A DNA stretch of 64,000 nt from assembly GCA_963210315.1 (NCBI GenBank), contig OY723250.1:1798001-1862000 (forward strand), given 5' to 3'. Position 1 is the first letter of the stretch. Each line of letters opens with the position of its first letter. Origin of the DNA: Rhynchopus euleeides. Lineage: Eukaryota; Euglenozoa; Diplonemea; Diplonemida; Diplonemidae. Both the position numbers and the translations under genes were made by a program. The notes under the pieces were generated by a model that made no database searches, was not told the origin of the DNA, and saw only the letters and a list, made by a program, of their open reading frames with translations. Shown here one piece after another: positions 1-12,800 of the stretch.

Positions 1-1
1 T

Positions 2-1120
2 TGTTTCCTCGCCGCCCGCACCGACGACGAGATCCGTGCGGAGGTGGCAGACCCGACGGTCCTCAGCGAGAAGTTCGGCGCGCTGGGCCCCTTCTGGGGG
101 GGGCGGACGTATCAGCTTGTGAAGGCCTTCACCGACGGCGTGGTGTACGACTTCGACAACTTCTATAAGAAGATCCTATTCTTCACGCGGAACTACACCT
201 TCCTGGAGGCTTACAAGAAGACGGGCCGTGTCCTCAACATCACCTGCACCCCTGCCAAGACATCGGAGGTCAAGCGCAACCCTCCCCAGATGCTGAACTA
301 CATCACGGCACCCCACGTCCCCATCGCGCTCGCGGTGATGGCGTCATCCTGCGTGCCTCTGCTGATGCACCCCGTTGTGATTATGGAGCGTGTGCGTGAT
401 GAGGATGGGGCGTATGTCCAAAAGCCAGGCGCGCCCAAAGGGAATTACCTGGAGTGCCCCTACTTCCCATCTGAGGACTACGAAGATGAGGTGAAGATGC
501 GTGATGGGTCGTTCGAGTCGGACATCCCCACGCATTATATGGCGCGTGTGTTTGACGGGGATTTCAACATTGTGTCGCAGGTGAACCCACACGTGGTGCC
601 CTTCTTCTTCAACAACACGGGGGAGGCGGGGCGGCCGCTGCGCAGCTGGAACAGCAAGGGCGGATGGCGGGGCGGGTTCCTGCTGTCGCTCGCCGAGATG
701 TGGCTGAAGGAGGACATGCGGAAGAACATCAAGGTGATGTCGTCGATGCGCCTGCTCTTCGATGTGTTCGGGGTGGACTGGGGTGCGCTGTGGCTGCAGG
801 AGAGCATGGGAGACGTCACCATCACCCCCTCCATCAACATGTGGGAGTTCTTCAACATCTCGAAGAATCTCCCGGATGGGGACCACGGCAAGGATGAGCT
901 CAGGCGCCGCATCCGTGAGACTGAGCGGAAGACCTGGAATGCCATTCCGATGCTGATGAACCGGATGCGCATCCAGAATGCGCTGGAGAAGGCTGACAGG
1001 CAGCACAACATCCACAACGTGCCTGTCACCACGCTCCTGACCCCCCACCTTGGCGAAGGCGCTGACAGTCAGCACAGCGATGCTGAGACTGACGAGGGCC
1101 ACGAGGGTGCTGACCACTGA
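2..1120 (+). CDS. Patatin-like triacylglycerol lipase (TGL3/4/5-SDP1 type), C-terminal part
   Basis: The frame is open from the left edge to the TGA at 1118-1120, so this is the 3' part of a gene that begins outside the window. The protein matches the C-terminal half of the patatin-domain lipases of the yeast Tgl3/4/5 and plant SDP1 family, which release fatty acids from lipid-droplet triacylglycerol. Visible family landmarks are the stretch around LNITCTPAK, the PPQMLNYITAPHVPIALAV block, the catalytic-dyad motif DGS (near base 507, within RDGSFESDIP) and FNIVSQVNPHVVPFF. The GxSxG nucleophile serine must lie upstream. The last 40 residues are acidic and His-rich without a recognisable domain. 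No intron is seen in this part. The family assignment is firm; the exact substrate is inferred. Confidence 0.85.
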   Translation, partial: CFLAARTDDEIRAEVADPTVLSEKFGALGPFWGGRTYQLVKAFTDGVVYDFDNFYKKILFFTRNYTFLEAYKKTGRVLNITCTPAKTSEVKRNPPQMLNYITAPHVPIALAVMASSCVPLLMHPVVIMERVRDEDGAYVQKPGAPKGNYLECPYFPSEDYEDEVKMRDGSFESDIPTHYMARVFDGDFNIVSQVNPHVVPFFFNNTGEAGRPLRSWNSKGGWRGGFLLSLAEMWLKEDMRKNIKVMSSMRLLFDVFGVDWGALWLQESMGDVTITPSINMWEFFNISKNLPDGDHGKDELRRRIRETERKTWNAIPMLMNRMRIQNALEKADRQHNIHNVPVTTLLTPHLGEGADSQHSDAETDEGHEGADH

Positions 1121-2258
1121 GAAGGGTGTTGAAGAGCCTTGTGGCATGGCATGCAGTGCACAGGCCTTTGATTAATGCCTGTGGGGGTGGCAGTAATGTG
1201 GTGCTCGTTCGTTCCCTCCGCGTGTGCCGGTGGTCAAATCCGTGATCACTTGTGTTGTTGTTGTGCCGCCTCGGCCCTTAGAGTGTGTGTGAGGAGGGCC
1301 TCTTGAAATTGCGATGTGAATTTGTGTATTGCAGTGAAGGCTTCGTCAGAGTTCGGCTCGGTGTGACCCTACACCAAGCTTAAATAATAATGCGTGTCAC
1401 TGTGTGTATGGCAGTGAAGAGACACATCAATCGCAGGTGCTCGATGTGCTCTGCACGGCTCTAAAAAGATTACCGTGTGTGTGTGGGAGGGTGTGGGTGA
1501 TGTTTGCTGGGTATCTTATAAGCAAGGGTATCAGTTGGAGGGCGTGGAAAAAGAGGAATTGTGAACCCAGAGAGAAGGCTTACCTTCGCATCTGCCGCGG
1601 CATTGGGGGTTGCTCGACTGCAGCATTTTTCCTTTGTTTCGGCAAGGCGAAACCGCCTGGTTCGACATTTTTTTTAGCGCACGCGACACCTTGTTGGGCG
1701 GAAATGTGCCAACTGCCGGTCACCCGCTCTCTACCTGCTCCGCAACCACCCAGCCCTGCAGTGGTGTAGGCCACGAGTTGTGGCAGTGTCAGTGAAATGG
1801 AAAAGGATGGATTCCTGAGGGACAGTGACACTTTTCAGGCAATAGAATGACCTCAATATCCGTGCTGACCGTGATGACGAACCGCGTCTCTTCATCAGAC
1901 GAAGGTTCGCAAGTGCGTGTGCGTTGAGGTTCCAACGCACCACGATATCATCACCGAGTCAGCCCGAGGAGATCAGGCCTGCAATCGACACACTGATCAT
2001 ATCCACTCTCGTGTGGAAAGGGTGCGACCCCCATCCCCCCCCCGGTTGTTCCTCTTGCCCTCCTCATCTGCTCAAAGGGCTTCTTCAGGGTGTCAATCTG
2101 AAAGCGAAAGGAGTACGATTTCCCAACCACTACTCTCCTCCAAAGCATACACCCGGATATCATCGGTTCGTCTTCAGTAAGGAGCCTGCTCCACCAGCTC
2201 TGGTTTGATTGCTTTTTGAATTTCACGAAGAAGGGCTTGGTTTCCCCCCCCCCCCCCC

Positions 2259-3498
2259 GGATTTGGCGCACAAACAACAGCCTTATCCTTTTTTGCTTTT
2301 TTTGCTTGGTTTGCTTTGACTTCATTCCATGATGCGCGCACAGGCGGGCTTTCATCGGGCAAGACCACCCCCCCCTGGTGGTAAGTCTCCCTGCCCATGA
2401 GGGCCCCCAGCTGCGCCCTCCTCCTTTCCCCACACGTCCTCCACCGGGCTGCCCGCAATTTTTCGGCAGCCTGCACTCTCACCGCAGCAAACTGGGGGTG
2501 GGGGTGGTGGCTGGCGCCCTGTGATTCTACGGTGACGGCCACCTCGCCCCACCACACCCTCGCTGTCCGTGCCACCCCACCCCCACCCCCCCTATGGCCA
2601 TTTATCCCATGAGGTTCCTTTGCAGGGACCCCCTCCTGCACCACTCGTCGGAAGATGTGTCGTCTTTCGGAGGGGGTGGGTGCAACTCACCTTCTGCTGC
2701 TTCCCATTCTCCTCCCCCTTTCCCACCCCTGCCGCTGGCACGTGGTAATTTGCCTGAACCCGGTCCCTCACCCGGCGGCAGTGTGCGCGCCCAAAAGTAG
2801 TTTCAGGAGGGGGAAGGGGTGTCAATATTGGAGTCTCCTTTTGAAGTGCCCTTCTTTGTATAGTGCCCCATCAACCCAATTTTTTCGGGTTTCAGCACAC
2901 TTCGATGTGGGCGGAAAGTGTCGCGTGCTTGTTCGTGCCCTTGTGATCCTCACTCACGACACCATCATCAGCAGGAGTGTGAGTGTGGAAGCGTCAACGC
3001 AAAAAGGAAACCAAAGCAAAAAGTGCCGAACAAAGCGCAGTGACACTTTTCCAGATAGCGCGATCTGCCTCTCCTTCAGCAGTTCTCTCCCGGGCTGCTG
3101 TACGATGCCAGGCCGCCGCAACCCAACATGCCGACATCAAGGCATCAGTGTGCGTAGTCTGTGCGGATGGGATCCATTCCTCGCCTCCTTATCTTGCCGT
3201 GGCTCTCTTTTAGGGTCGGGGGACACTGCGCGATGTGCCAGTTAAAAACACCACCAAAACGGTCGGCGACCCTGCGTTAAACGAAATGTGCCGTGTTGTT
3301 GCCAGGGTTGCAACTCCTCTGGGGTGGCCTAGGGTTGGCCCTCCACCACCTCCTGGGGACAGGTGTGAAAGTTATAAAGAAAGTAGAGGAGAAATCTAAC
3401 AGAACGGAATGCACCCCTTCTCTTCTGCACCGCATAGTGAAGGTGCACTGCCCACCCCTCTGTTGTTCCGGATTTGGCGCACAAACAACAGCCTTATC
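2259..3498 (+). repeat. 29-bp direct repeat pair about 1.2 kb apart
   Basis: The 29-bp sequence beginning GGATTTGGCGCACAAACAAC and ending AGCCTTATC occurs near 2,259-2,288 and again near 3,470-3,500, in the same orientation. The solo retroelement end repeat lies between the two. It could be what remains of direct repeats of an older insertion, but no coding remnant supports that. Confidence 0.5.
2891..3000 (+). repeat. Solo end repeat of a tyrosine-recombinase retroelement
   Basis: These 110 bases are the reverse complement of 39,398-39,507, the outer end of the retroelement at 35-39.5 kb, with one difference seen (A here, C there, near the middle). The bases that follow (3,001-3,026, A-rich with AACCAAAGCA) match the opposite end of that element at about 35,158-35,175. 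This site therefore carries both element ends joined through the shared GCGTCAACGC core (2,991-3,000), with no interior. It is a fossil footprint comparable to a solo LTR. Confidence 0.75.
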
Positions 3499-5284
3499 TT
3501 TTTCCGGAATGAATGCCCAGCGTTTCGAGTGGCGAAAACCACTTGCCGTGTGTGGCGCATGTCAACATTGTCATGGCCTGTATCTCACCATATTTACCCT
3601 GGAAAATTTCTGTGCCTTTAGCTGGATCGTGCGGCCCCACTCACACCACTTCATCAGACCGGGGAGTGGTGGACACAAAGAGTGTCTGTGCGTTCGAACA
3701 TAGGGGACTGCAATGGTTGCATTTTGCCTTACTGCTGCCTTACCGGGGGAGGGCGTGGGTGTGGCGTGGTGTGGGCGGGAGATCCCCGCTCTGATAATCG
3801 GCAAGGCCTCCTTTAGCCACAGGTCAGGGCCCCTCGGCACTGCCACCGTTTTGACCCAGAGCGGCTGACCCACACACCCCCCTCCCCACCCGCAACACAA
3901 TTGACATTTCTTTGACACCCCTTTTTTTGACGTTTGCCTTTAGAGCGCTTTTGATTCAAACCATCGAAACAGTTTATAGTTTCTGCCAAGCCGAGGCCCA
4001 AAAAACAGACGTGACCTGTTCTCGCGCCACCCATCTGTTCTGGTCAAAGAGAAGACATGGATCCTTGTGCAGGCGACACCTGCGGGGAGGGGCTTTTTTA
4101 GTATTTTCTTTGCGCTGATGCCCTCTTTCTCCATCGGGCCATTCGAAATAACAGTTCAGCTCGGCCACTGCAGGCCGTGGACTGCCCTGCCTGCCCCGGT
4201 ATTCTATGCCAACAAGATTACTGCACGTTTGCAACAGTGCGTGTCTTCCACAAATCTGACCAAACAGGAGGACCCTGCGTGGTTCAACCAATGGACCCTG
4301 TTATCTGGGCCCTGGAGGGGACTTCCGAACATTGCGCTGTTTGGGTGTGGCTTGAATGCGCACTTCCTCTTCCCACCCCACCCTGCATGTGGAAAATGAA
4401 TCACAGACCCGGCATCGGCCTTTCCTTTCGTTCTGCAAAGCAGCTGGGTTGTGCCCCCCGGCGTGCCATAAGTTTGTGTTGGTGCGACAAGGATATGTGT
4501 GTTGCACAACACACCCAAGACATGCGTGCGTGATTCCAGTGTTGCTTTTTTTGTTGATTTTTTGTTGTTGTTGTGGAGCTGCAGCTCTGCTGCCATGTTC
4601 ACTGCCAAGGCTGGAATAAGAACGGAACACTCATCAGCATAAAGTGTGCCTGGCCTGTCGAGGTGCCGGGCAACCCCCCCCCCCCCCCTCCCATTGTTAG
4701 ACTACATCCGTTGCGTCTGCGGAAGCAGTGCAATTTTCAGGAAGTACATCATTTTGGCAACGAGCCTAAGAAAGCCGAAGGTTTTGTAAGATTTGTTTTC
4801 CGAACCATGAATAAGCAAACAGGGAGCGGTCATCGGGGTGGGGGTGGGGGGTGTGTGCGTGATTGGGGCTTGCCAGTGGCGTTGATGGTGTGCGGTGCCC
4901 GAAGGGCGGGGGTCAGAAACCCTCGCGGATCACAGCCACACTTTTGTGCGTGTGGGTACTTATTGAACCACATGATGAACCCGTTTCTGTTTCTCCTGAC
5001 TTGCAGGCGTCGCAAAGCGCCCGCAGCGACAGCCAGGCTAGGCTCATGATGCCGCTCTCACAGGGTTTGAGGCGTCCTGGGTTCCGTCTGCGTTGCCTCC
5101 TTAGAGGATGGGAAAACTCTCATGTGCTCCGCCAGCAGCCTGGCCTTGGAAGGAAGCGACAGCCATGCCCACTCACCCTATACGTCTGTTTTGTCTGTAC
5201 ACAGCAGAGAGAGATTTGCCCGTGCGAAGCTTTGCCACGCCTTCGGTGCCCCACACAACCACGCAGTTTATATAACACAATCCT

Positions 5285-6427
5285 ATGGACGTAACACTTG
5301 TTGATGTGGGCACGGGACAGCTGCACTACGTGGAGGTTGGCACCGACCATGCCCTTCGGCAGCTGCGCAAAGAGGCACAGACTGCCTTCGGCTACTTACA
5401 ACAGTCAGACGTGTCTCTGCAGTTCGACGGGCGTGAGCTGAATCCCGAGAGCGTGCTGGAGCTCGAGTCAGGCTGTGAGGTGCGTGTGGCCCGCTCCTTC
5501 AAGAAGTATGAGGACGCTTTGTTGGCTTCGAAGGGGAAGCGCAACAGCGCGGGGTTGCTGCGCAGCATGCCCCCCGAGGTGCAGGTGGACAGGGCGTGCG
5601 CTCTGATTGCCGTAAGCCTGGGGCGGGCAAGCGACGTTGGGAAGGAACTGTGGGCGGACACAGACTTTGTCATTGAGGCGGCGTCCATCAGCCCCAAGTC
5701 ACTGCAGCTCGCCCGCAGACACATACGCGCAGACCACACTGCCATGCTGCGCTGCGTGTGCCGCACTGCGGATACCTTGATGTTCCTGCCCGACCTGGCC
5801 GACAATCCCGCCTTCATGATGCAGTGCGTGAAGGAGAACCCCTTGCTCCTGCATGGTGCCTCTGATGCAGTGCGCGACAACATTGACATTGTGATGGCTG
5901 CAGTCTCACTGCGGGGCGACGCGCTTGCCTTTGCGAGCATTGACCTTCGTGCAAACATCAACGTTGTGCGCGCAGCGATGGAGCAAGAGTCCTTCTCACT
6001 GCGGCATGCAGTGAAAAAGATTCGCCTGGACCCTGCCCTGGTGCGCGAGGCAATTACCGCAGCGCCGTTTTACTTTCAATATGCAAGCCATGAGCTCCGG
6101 AGTGATCACAACATGGCACTCTACGCTGTATCGCTGCACGCCGACACCATCAAATTCACAAGCAAGAACCTGCGGAGCAACTTTGCCTTCATGCATGCGG
6201 CAGTCAAGCTGCACCCCGAGACGATAATGCACGCTGCCACACAGCTAAAGATCGACCCGCAGCTGATCGATGCTGCGAAGAAGGCGAAAAAAACCAACCC
6301 CGACTCTGACCTCCTGCCCTGCGATATCTGTGGGGCCACACAGACCCGCAAGGGTGCGCCCTTCTTCCAGGAGGAGGACGTCCGCCTCCACATGAAGGAT
6401 GTCCACCACATCCGCACCACCGCGTGA
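5285..6427 (+). CDS. Ubiquitin-like/DUF4116-repeat protein with C-terminal C2H2 finger
   Basis: A single-exon 380-residue protein. Residues 1-76 (MDVTLVDVGTGQLHYVEVG onward) look like a ubiquitin-like beta-grasp head, with QLRKEAQTAFGY and a VSLQFDGREL segment typical of the fold. Residues about 90-335 are diverged helical repeats of the DUF4116 type, each containing a version of 'alpha-x(n)-LR-A-A-V-x-x-x-P'. The C-terminus has CDIC and HMKDVH, giving candidate zinc ligands C346, C349, H369 and H374. The ATG at 5,285 lies 18 bases after an acceptor-like CAG (5,264-5,266). The head resembles that of the protein encoded at 16,723. DUF4116 function is not established, and a scaffold or ubiquitin-pathway role is only a guess. 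Confidence 0.8.
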   Translation: MDVTLVDVGTGQLHYVEVGTDHALRQLRKEAQTAFGYLQQSDVSLQFDGRELNPESVLELESGCEVRVARSFKKYEDALLASKGKRNSAGLLRSMPPEVQVDRACALIAVSLGRASDVGKELWADTDFVIEAASISPKSLQLARRHIRADHTAMLRCVCRTADTLMFLPDLADNPAFMMQCVKENPLLLHGASDAVRDNIDIVMAAVSLRGDALAFASIDLRANINVVRAAMEQESFSLRHAVKKIRLDPALVREAITAAPFYFQYASHELRSDHNMALYAVSLHADTIKFTSKNLRSNFAFMHAAVKLHPETIMHAATQLKIDPQLIDAAKKAKKTNPDSDLLPCDICGATQTRKGAPFFQEEDVRLHMKDVHHIRTTA

Positions 6428-6800
6428 CACTGACACATGCATGGCCTGCAGGAGCACCACCTAGCCTCTATCCTGCTCCAGCAGCGCCGGCCCTGCTGTC
6501 CGTTGCCCCGGAGCATATTATGACACGCCAAGACTACCCCCAACATCCAGCGTGGCAAGGAGAGCTGGGCCGTGCGTAAGACCCCTCCAAATTGAAGCCC
6601 CCCACCTGGGGCAGAGAGCCCGCCGAATGCGGGCACACGTATGCTGTTGGGATTTTCCGGAGAATACGTGTATTCAGCAAGCACTGCCGCCGCCCCCCGC
6701 TCCCCTGCCAACAGTCGCATTTCTGACCCTGCATCTTTGCCCTCAGCCCACAGCCCACACACCCCACCCCGCAGGCTTTTTGTATCCATTTCATACAACC
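6428..6800 (+). other. Intergenic region and 5' leader of the Cys-rich gene
   Basis: No gene is seen. The right half is pyrimidine-rich and ends in CACCCCGCAG at 6,765-6,774, 26 bases before the ATG at 6,801, a good splice-acceptor context for a 5' UTR intron or trans-splicing. Confidence 0.5.
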
Positions 6801-9800
6801 ATGCGCGGGGCCACCTGGCTCTGCCTGGCAGCTGCGCTGCCCTATGGGATCACCCAGCGCCCTGGATCAACCGGTACGACTGGCACGACTGGTGTGACGG
6901 CAGGCACCGGTGCGATGCCGGCACAGGAGAACCCCTACGCAGAGTTCTTTGGGCATGGCAACCAGCCGGATGTCAGGTGGTCCGTCTCGATGGAGTTCAA
7001 GGACTACGACCCTGCGCGGGAGAAGCGGGTTCCGGGAGAGCCTTCCCGGAACTGCGCGAACAAGACGGCGTCAGTGATGTACTTCAAAAGCCCTGACTGG
7101 TGCATGGCTTCAGGCAAGACCTTTGCTAAAATGGAGTGCGTGGAGGACGGGGCAGGGGAGTACACCCAGAAGGCCACGATGTTCGACACCCCCGAGTGCC
7201 CGAGCACGGCGATGCCGCGTTCCTCCGAGATGCCCCAGAGGTGCGCCATCGGAGACGAGAAGGACATCGAGCTCGACGTGTGCTACAGCAGGTTCCTTGC
7301 TATGGGGCGCCACCCCCCTGCATCCTCCTTTTGGGCAACCGGGCTCTTCAGCGACCCTGAATGCAAGCGGCTCAACTTGCTGACGCTGAAGCAGATCGGG
7401 GCCTGCATCCAGACGGGCCCCACCACATCCGAGAAAGTGGCCCCTTCAGGCGAGGTGATGGAGTACGCCAGCAACGGCAACTGCGAAGGTGCCGTGTCCT
7501 CCACCTCGGGTGGCGTCTTCCCCTGCTTCCCCCTCGATGGGAAGGGCGCCCCGGGCACGATGTACACACAGAGCCTGAGCAAGGGTGACAACGGCACCAT
7601 GCCCTGGCCCCAGCCGCCGTCGGGCGGGCCTGGTTTCGACCCGCAGGCACCCCCGGGGTTCGACGGGTTCATGCCCAACGGGGAGTGGGTGGCAGTGGTG
7701 GGGCACACCGCCCCGCGCGCGGATGCCACCTGCAAGAGGGAGGATGTGCGCAACGCGGTTGTGCTCCGCCCCCACACGCCTGGGTGCGACATGTGGCCTG
7801 GCATGGGCACCGCCCCAACCGGGAACCAGAAGTCGCGGTGCAGCAAGGACAGCGCAGGCATCGTGAGCTTGGTGCGCGGGGAGGCGAACAACGCCAGCTG
7901 CACCGGCAGGCTCGGCAACACCCGCCCCCACGGGGGCTGCGGGGAGACGGTGGACGGCCTCCCAGAAAGCCGCATGTGCTGGGGGCAGTTCGCCGAAAAG
8001 TTCATGGACCCCACGACAGGCACCTCCGCCTTCCCCGTCCGCCTCGGCCTCTACAGCAACAGCGACTGCACCCGCGATGCCTTTGTCGGCGCATGGCTCC
8101 ACAGCACCGACACCTGCTTCAGGACATCCCCCTCCACCTCGGAGATGTGGAAGGGCACCGACAACCCCGCTGCGGACGGGGCGCGCTACACCTGGGACAA
8201 CCCCAGGTGCGAAGGCAACGCTACCCTGAAGGGCGAGGCCAGCGTTGGTGACTGCTGGGAGGAGGTTGTGCGGGGGGGTGCCCCTGTGCAGTGGGCGAAG
8301 TGGCTGCACGGTGGGGCCCAGCCGGCGGGCCCGCCGCCGGCTCCGCCGACGCCCCCTGTTGACCCGCAGGCTCCTCCGGGGTTTGACGGGTTCCCCATCG
8401 GCGATGAGTGGGTTGTCGTCGTGGGGCACACCGCCCCAGGCGCAGCTGACACCTGCGAGACCCGCGATGCCCGCAGGGCGACCGTCCTCCGCCCCGGCGC
8501 TGCAGGGTGCACCACGATGACCGGGTCCAATTCGTCCTACTCCAGCTGGCACGGTGTGTGCAAGGGGGGTGCCGGGCAGAGCCCTGAGGTAGTGCTCAGC
8601 GCGTTCCCCGACGGGAAGTGCATGGGTGCCCCGGAGAGGAAGGTGGTGCCCAGCGGGACCTGCGGGCAGAGCAACGACAATGCCACGGAGCAGCACGTCT
8701 GCTGGGGGCAGTTCCGCAGCGGGGCCATGTGGGGCGACAAGGCGGTGTCCCTCTTCCCTGTGCGTGTCGCGCTGTATAATGACGAGTCGTGTAAGAGGGA
8801 GTCGTACGTCGGGACCAACATGTTTCCGGCGAACAAGTGCTTCCAGACATCGCCCAAGACGTCTGCGATGATGCGGCCGATCCCTAACATGCAGGGCGTA
8901 GGGGAGAAGCTTGAGTGGAACAACTCGCGCTGTGAGGGAGACGGGGTCCACATGGGGAACGCTACCGTGGGCGAGTCCTGGGTGGAGGACGAGCGCAATG
9001 GCATGCCCACGCTGTGGGGGAAGCTGATGACGGTGGATGGTGCCCGTGGCATGCCGCCGAGCCCGCCGGACCGGACAAACTCGTCGGGGAATGCGTCGGC
9101 AAACCCCTGCGAGGGGCAGGGGGAGGCTGGGTGCATGCGGCGCAAGATGTACTGCCGCTTCGACTGGCCCATGGGCCAGCTCGTGGGGGAGTGCGTGCCG
9201 AACAAGTGCTTCGGCAAGTCGCCTGCGGACTGCATGACTGATGCGCACTGCGCCATGTCCCTGGAGGCGGGGCGGCCTGTGTGCGTGGTGTCGGAGGAGC
9301 GCCTCCGGTGCGCCTTCCCGCAGGCGGTGTGCGACAAGCAGATGGGGTGCAAGTGGGACGACACAGCCCGCCAGTGCATCGAGGGGCCTGTGGCGGCTGG
9401 GTGTGGGGACAGGAAGCCTGGCCAGTGCGCTGCGGATGGCACCTGTGTGAACGACAGGCAGGCGGGCTGCGTGCCAGCGGTTTGCAATCACATGGATGAG
9501 CAGCAGTGCAAGGGGGTGCAGCGCTGCAGCTGGGCCAGCGGCGCCTGCGAGCGTGCGCCCTGCTGGGAGCCGGCATGCGACAAGTGTGGGGACTACATCC
9601 CTGCGCTCGGCGGGCGGTGCAAGGTAGTTGTGGCGGGCACGCTGCAGTCAGGCATCTGCAAGCTGGTGTCGGGGAAGATCAGCTGCGAGAAGGCAGACGA
9701 CTTCGACGACGACTGCAAGGAAATGCCCTGCGACCTCGGGATGAAGTGCTTCGACCCCGACAAGATGGTCAACGGCGTGAGGGAGTGCAGCTGCCCCCCT

Positions 9801-12800
9801 GGCGAGCGGGTCGAAGCTGGCACGTGCCAGCCCTCAACAGACGAGTGCACGGAGGAGGAGGTGAAGAAGTGCAAGATGCAGTGGAAGGGGTGCACCAAGC
9901 AGGGCGGAAAGGTTTCCTGCGTGGATGCTGTCTGCAGGGATGTGGCGTGCGCCGCACCGCCCCCCGGATGCAACTACCGCAAGTCGGACATCAAGCGGAA
10001 GGACGGGTGCCCGGCCTATCCGTGCGAACTGGACTGTGGCAATGCGTGCACCGACCAGGAGAAGGGCGCCTGCGCCCTGAAGCAGCTGCGGGAGGGGAAG
10101 CTGCTGGAGTGCTTCAAGGAGAACGGGATGGCAAAGTGCAAGGAGCTGGGGTGCCTGGAGCCAGAGTATGCCCCCACCACCCCCCCACCCCCCTTGTATT
10201 CTGACCTCAGCCAAAGCAACACCCCCGGGGCGGCGCAGCAGCCTCTCGGCACGGGTGCACGGCGACACCCCCCAGCCCTGCACCCACCCACGGAGGCTTC
10301 GGGTGCTGCCCCACTCTCCGCTGCATATCGAGCGGAGTGAGGTCAACCCTATGCCTTGCTTGTCTCCACTTCACGCCCTCCGTGCTGTGTTGCCTTCGCC
10401 GACCCCACCACTGCCCACAGCTGCCCCATGCCTGACGAGGGGTGTGAGTCCGTGCGTGACGACAGGGAGGACCCTCTCGCGAAGGGGTGCAAGCAGGATC
10501 CGTGCGGCGTGACAGTCTGCAAGCGTGAGTGCACACAGGAGGATGAGCTGGAGTGCGGTCGGGGGAGCTGGTGCTTCATGGTATGCTGTGATGTGTAGCG
10601 ACCCTTCAACGCATGGCACCGAAACAGGTCGACGGCAAGCCCCACTGCAAGGCGATCGAGTGCCCCAAGCGGGCGTGCCGTGCCCCGCCTGGATGCAAGT
10701 TTGTCAAGGGGGACACGACGCTGGATGACAACGGCTGGTATGGTCCGACCGTGATTTCGCATGGCTGTGTGCCCTGCAATGCTGCACCACACTCACCCCA
10801 CACAGCCCCGAGTCGCCGTGCGGCGAGCTGGAGTGCCCCAAGGAGTGCACGGCAGACGAGGAGAAGGCGTGCTGCAAGAGGGCGGGGGACTGCAAGTGGT
10901 GCATGCGCGAGGGCACGGAGGCGAAGTGTGTGCCGAAGCCCTGCAAAGAGGACCAGCGTGCCTGCCTGCCTGCACCCGGGTGCTACTTCGAGAAGCGCGA
11001 GGCTGCCCCCAGCACGGATGGCAGCACCTGCGAGGACCCCTGTGGTGAGGAGGTGTGCGAGCCTGTGGACCCCTGTGCGATCAAGGAGTGCGCAGAGAAG
11101 GAGCGGTGCGCGACGTTCGGGAGGATGGCCAAATGTGTGCCGATGCCTGTGCGGTGCGCCGACTGCAGCGGGAAGTGTGTCATGACCCGCAGTGGCGAGT
11201 CGACATGTGTCGAGGTGGATCCCTGCGAGCGGATGCGGTGCTTCGACGGTACAGCATGTGCCGTGGTGAACGGGAAGCCGCAGTGCCTGTCCGAGCGGAC
11301 TGCACCGTGCGGCGGGTGCCGGGATGGGAAGGTGTGCGTGCCGCAGCTGGCGGAGGCCACAGGTACGACGGACTACACATGTGTGCGTGAGGTCGACCCT
11401 GAGCAGGATGTGTGCACCGTGTCGGAGTGTGCATGCAAGATGAACGTGTGTGGCACCGATTCGCAGTGTATGATCCTGGGGGACCGCATCAGGTGTGCGA
11501 CAGAGAATGAGATCGACGAGGCGATCGACGCACACAGGGGCAACCACGGGAAGGAGGACCCGTGTGCACCCATCAAGTGCAAGGCTGGGCAGGAGTGCCG
11601 CAACACCGGCGGGTATGGCAAGTGTGTGGCACGTGTGGAGTCACTGTGCGCCTCTAAGCGGTGCGGCACCGGGCAGTGCGACGAGGAGACGGGCGAGTGC
11701 ATCCAGCCGGCGTGCGACGCATGCGAGTCGCACCAGGCCTGCAAGCGCGTGGAGGGTGTCGACGTGTGTGTGGACAAGAACCTGTGCGGGCGTGGGTGGT
11801 CGTGGCTGAAGGGGTCATGCATCGATGACACCGACTGCCCGCAGGGCATGTTCTGCCCCTCACGCACCAGCACGGCGCTGGAGGCGTTTGTCTCAGAGCA
11901 CTGCGAGTGCGACCCGCTGACGGGGGACGTCGCACGCTGCTCCCCCACACGCCACCGCTACCTGCGGCGCTGCCTGCCTCTCAAGTGGAAGTGCGACGCG
12001 GTTGATCCGACGAACGACGCGCAGCGCGAATGGTGCTGCGACATGCAGTCTGTCGGATGTGCGCGCTACCGTTGCTCTGTTGCTGATGAGGGCGACAGGG
12101 TGTCGTCGTGGCCCGCGGCACGCAAAGAGGCATGCTGTGCACTCACCAACGGCGTGGTCGGCTGCGAGGCAGAAAACGAATACAACTGCCTGACACGCGA
12201 GAAGTGGAGCTATGATAAGCGCAACTACTGCTGCGGGCAGCTGGGCATCCACTGCCCCCTGCAGAAGCACAACTGCGAGTCGGGCAACATGTCGACCTGG
12301 ACCGACGCCAAGGCGGACTACTGCTGCACCCACCACCCCTCTGCCGGCTGCGAGGACCCCACCGACACCGACACCGACACCGTGTTCAACTGCTCCACGC
12401 CGCAGGATGGGTGGGGCCGTGAGAAGCGCGACTACTGCTGCACAGAGGACGGGCTGGGCTGCAAGACCTCCAAGCCCGATTTCGACTGCAGGGGGAACGC
12501 CACTGCCGTGTCGGGGTGGTCCCAGGCCAAGCGTGAATACTGCTGCGAGCTGACGAACCACAAGGGGTGCAGCGCGCCTGAGGACAACGAGGGGCCCTAC
12601 CCCTGTGACGAGGGCTCCTTCAACAACACTGACACCGAAGAGCGTCGCCGCAAGTGGTGCTGCAACAAGCGGGACATCGGGTGCTCCGCCAAGGCCCAGT
12701 GCCTCGGGCTGCTCCAGACACAGAGCCTGAAGGACATCCCGGATGAAAAGCGTGCGAGGTGCTGCTCCAAGGAGAACGTGATGTGCAAGTTTGCCTGCCC

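Larger units (their letters stand above)
1121..5284. other. Intergenic region, 4.2 kb, no supported gene
   Basis: Open frames here are short, lack family similarity and differ in composition from the neighbouring genes. It holds C runs (about 2,245-2,259 and 4,677-4,687), a 29-bp direct repeat pair and a solo retroelement end repeat, listed separately. It probably contains the 3' untranslated region of the lipase gene and the 5' leader of the next gene. Confidence 0.6.

Noticed and set aside
7446-9491. 681-codon minus-strand frame
   Set aside because: Shadow of the Cys-rich gene. High third-position GC keeps the antisense frame open; no family resemblance.
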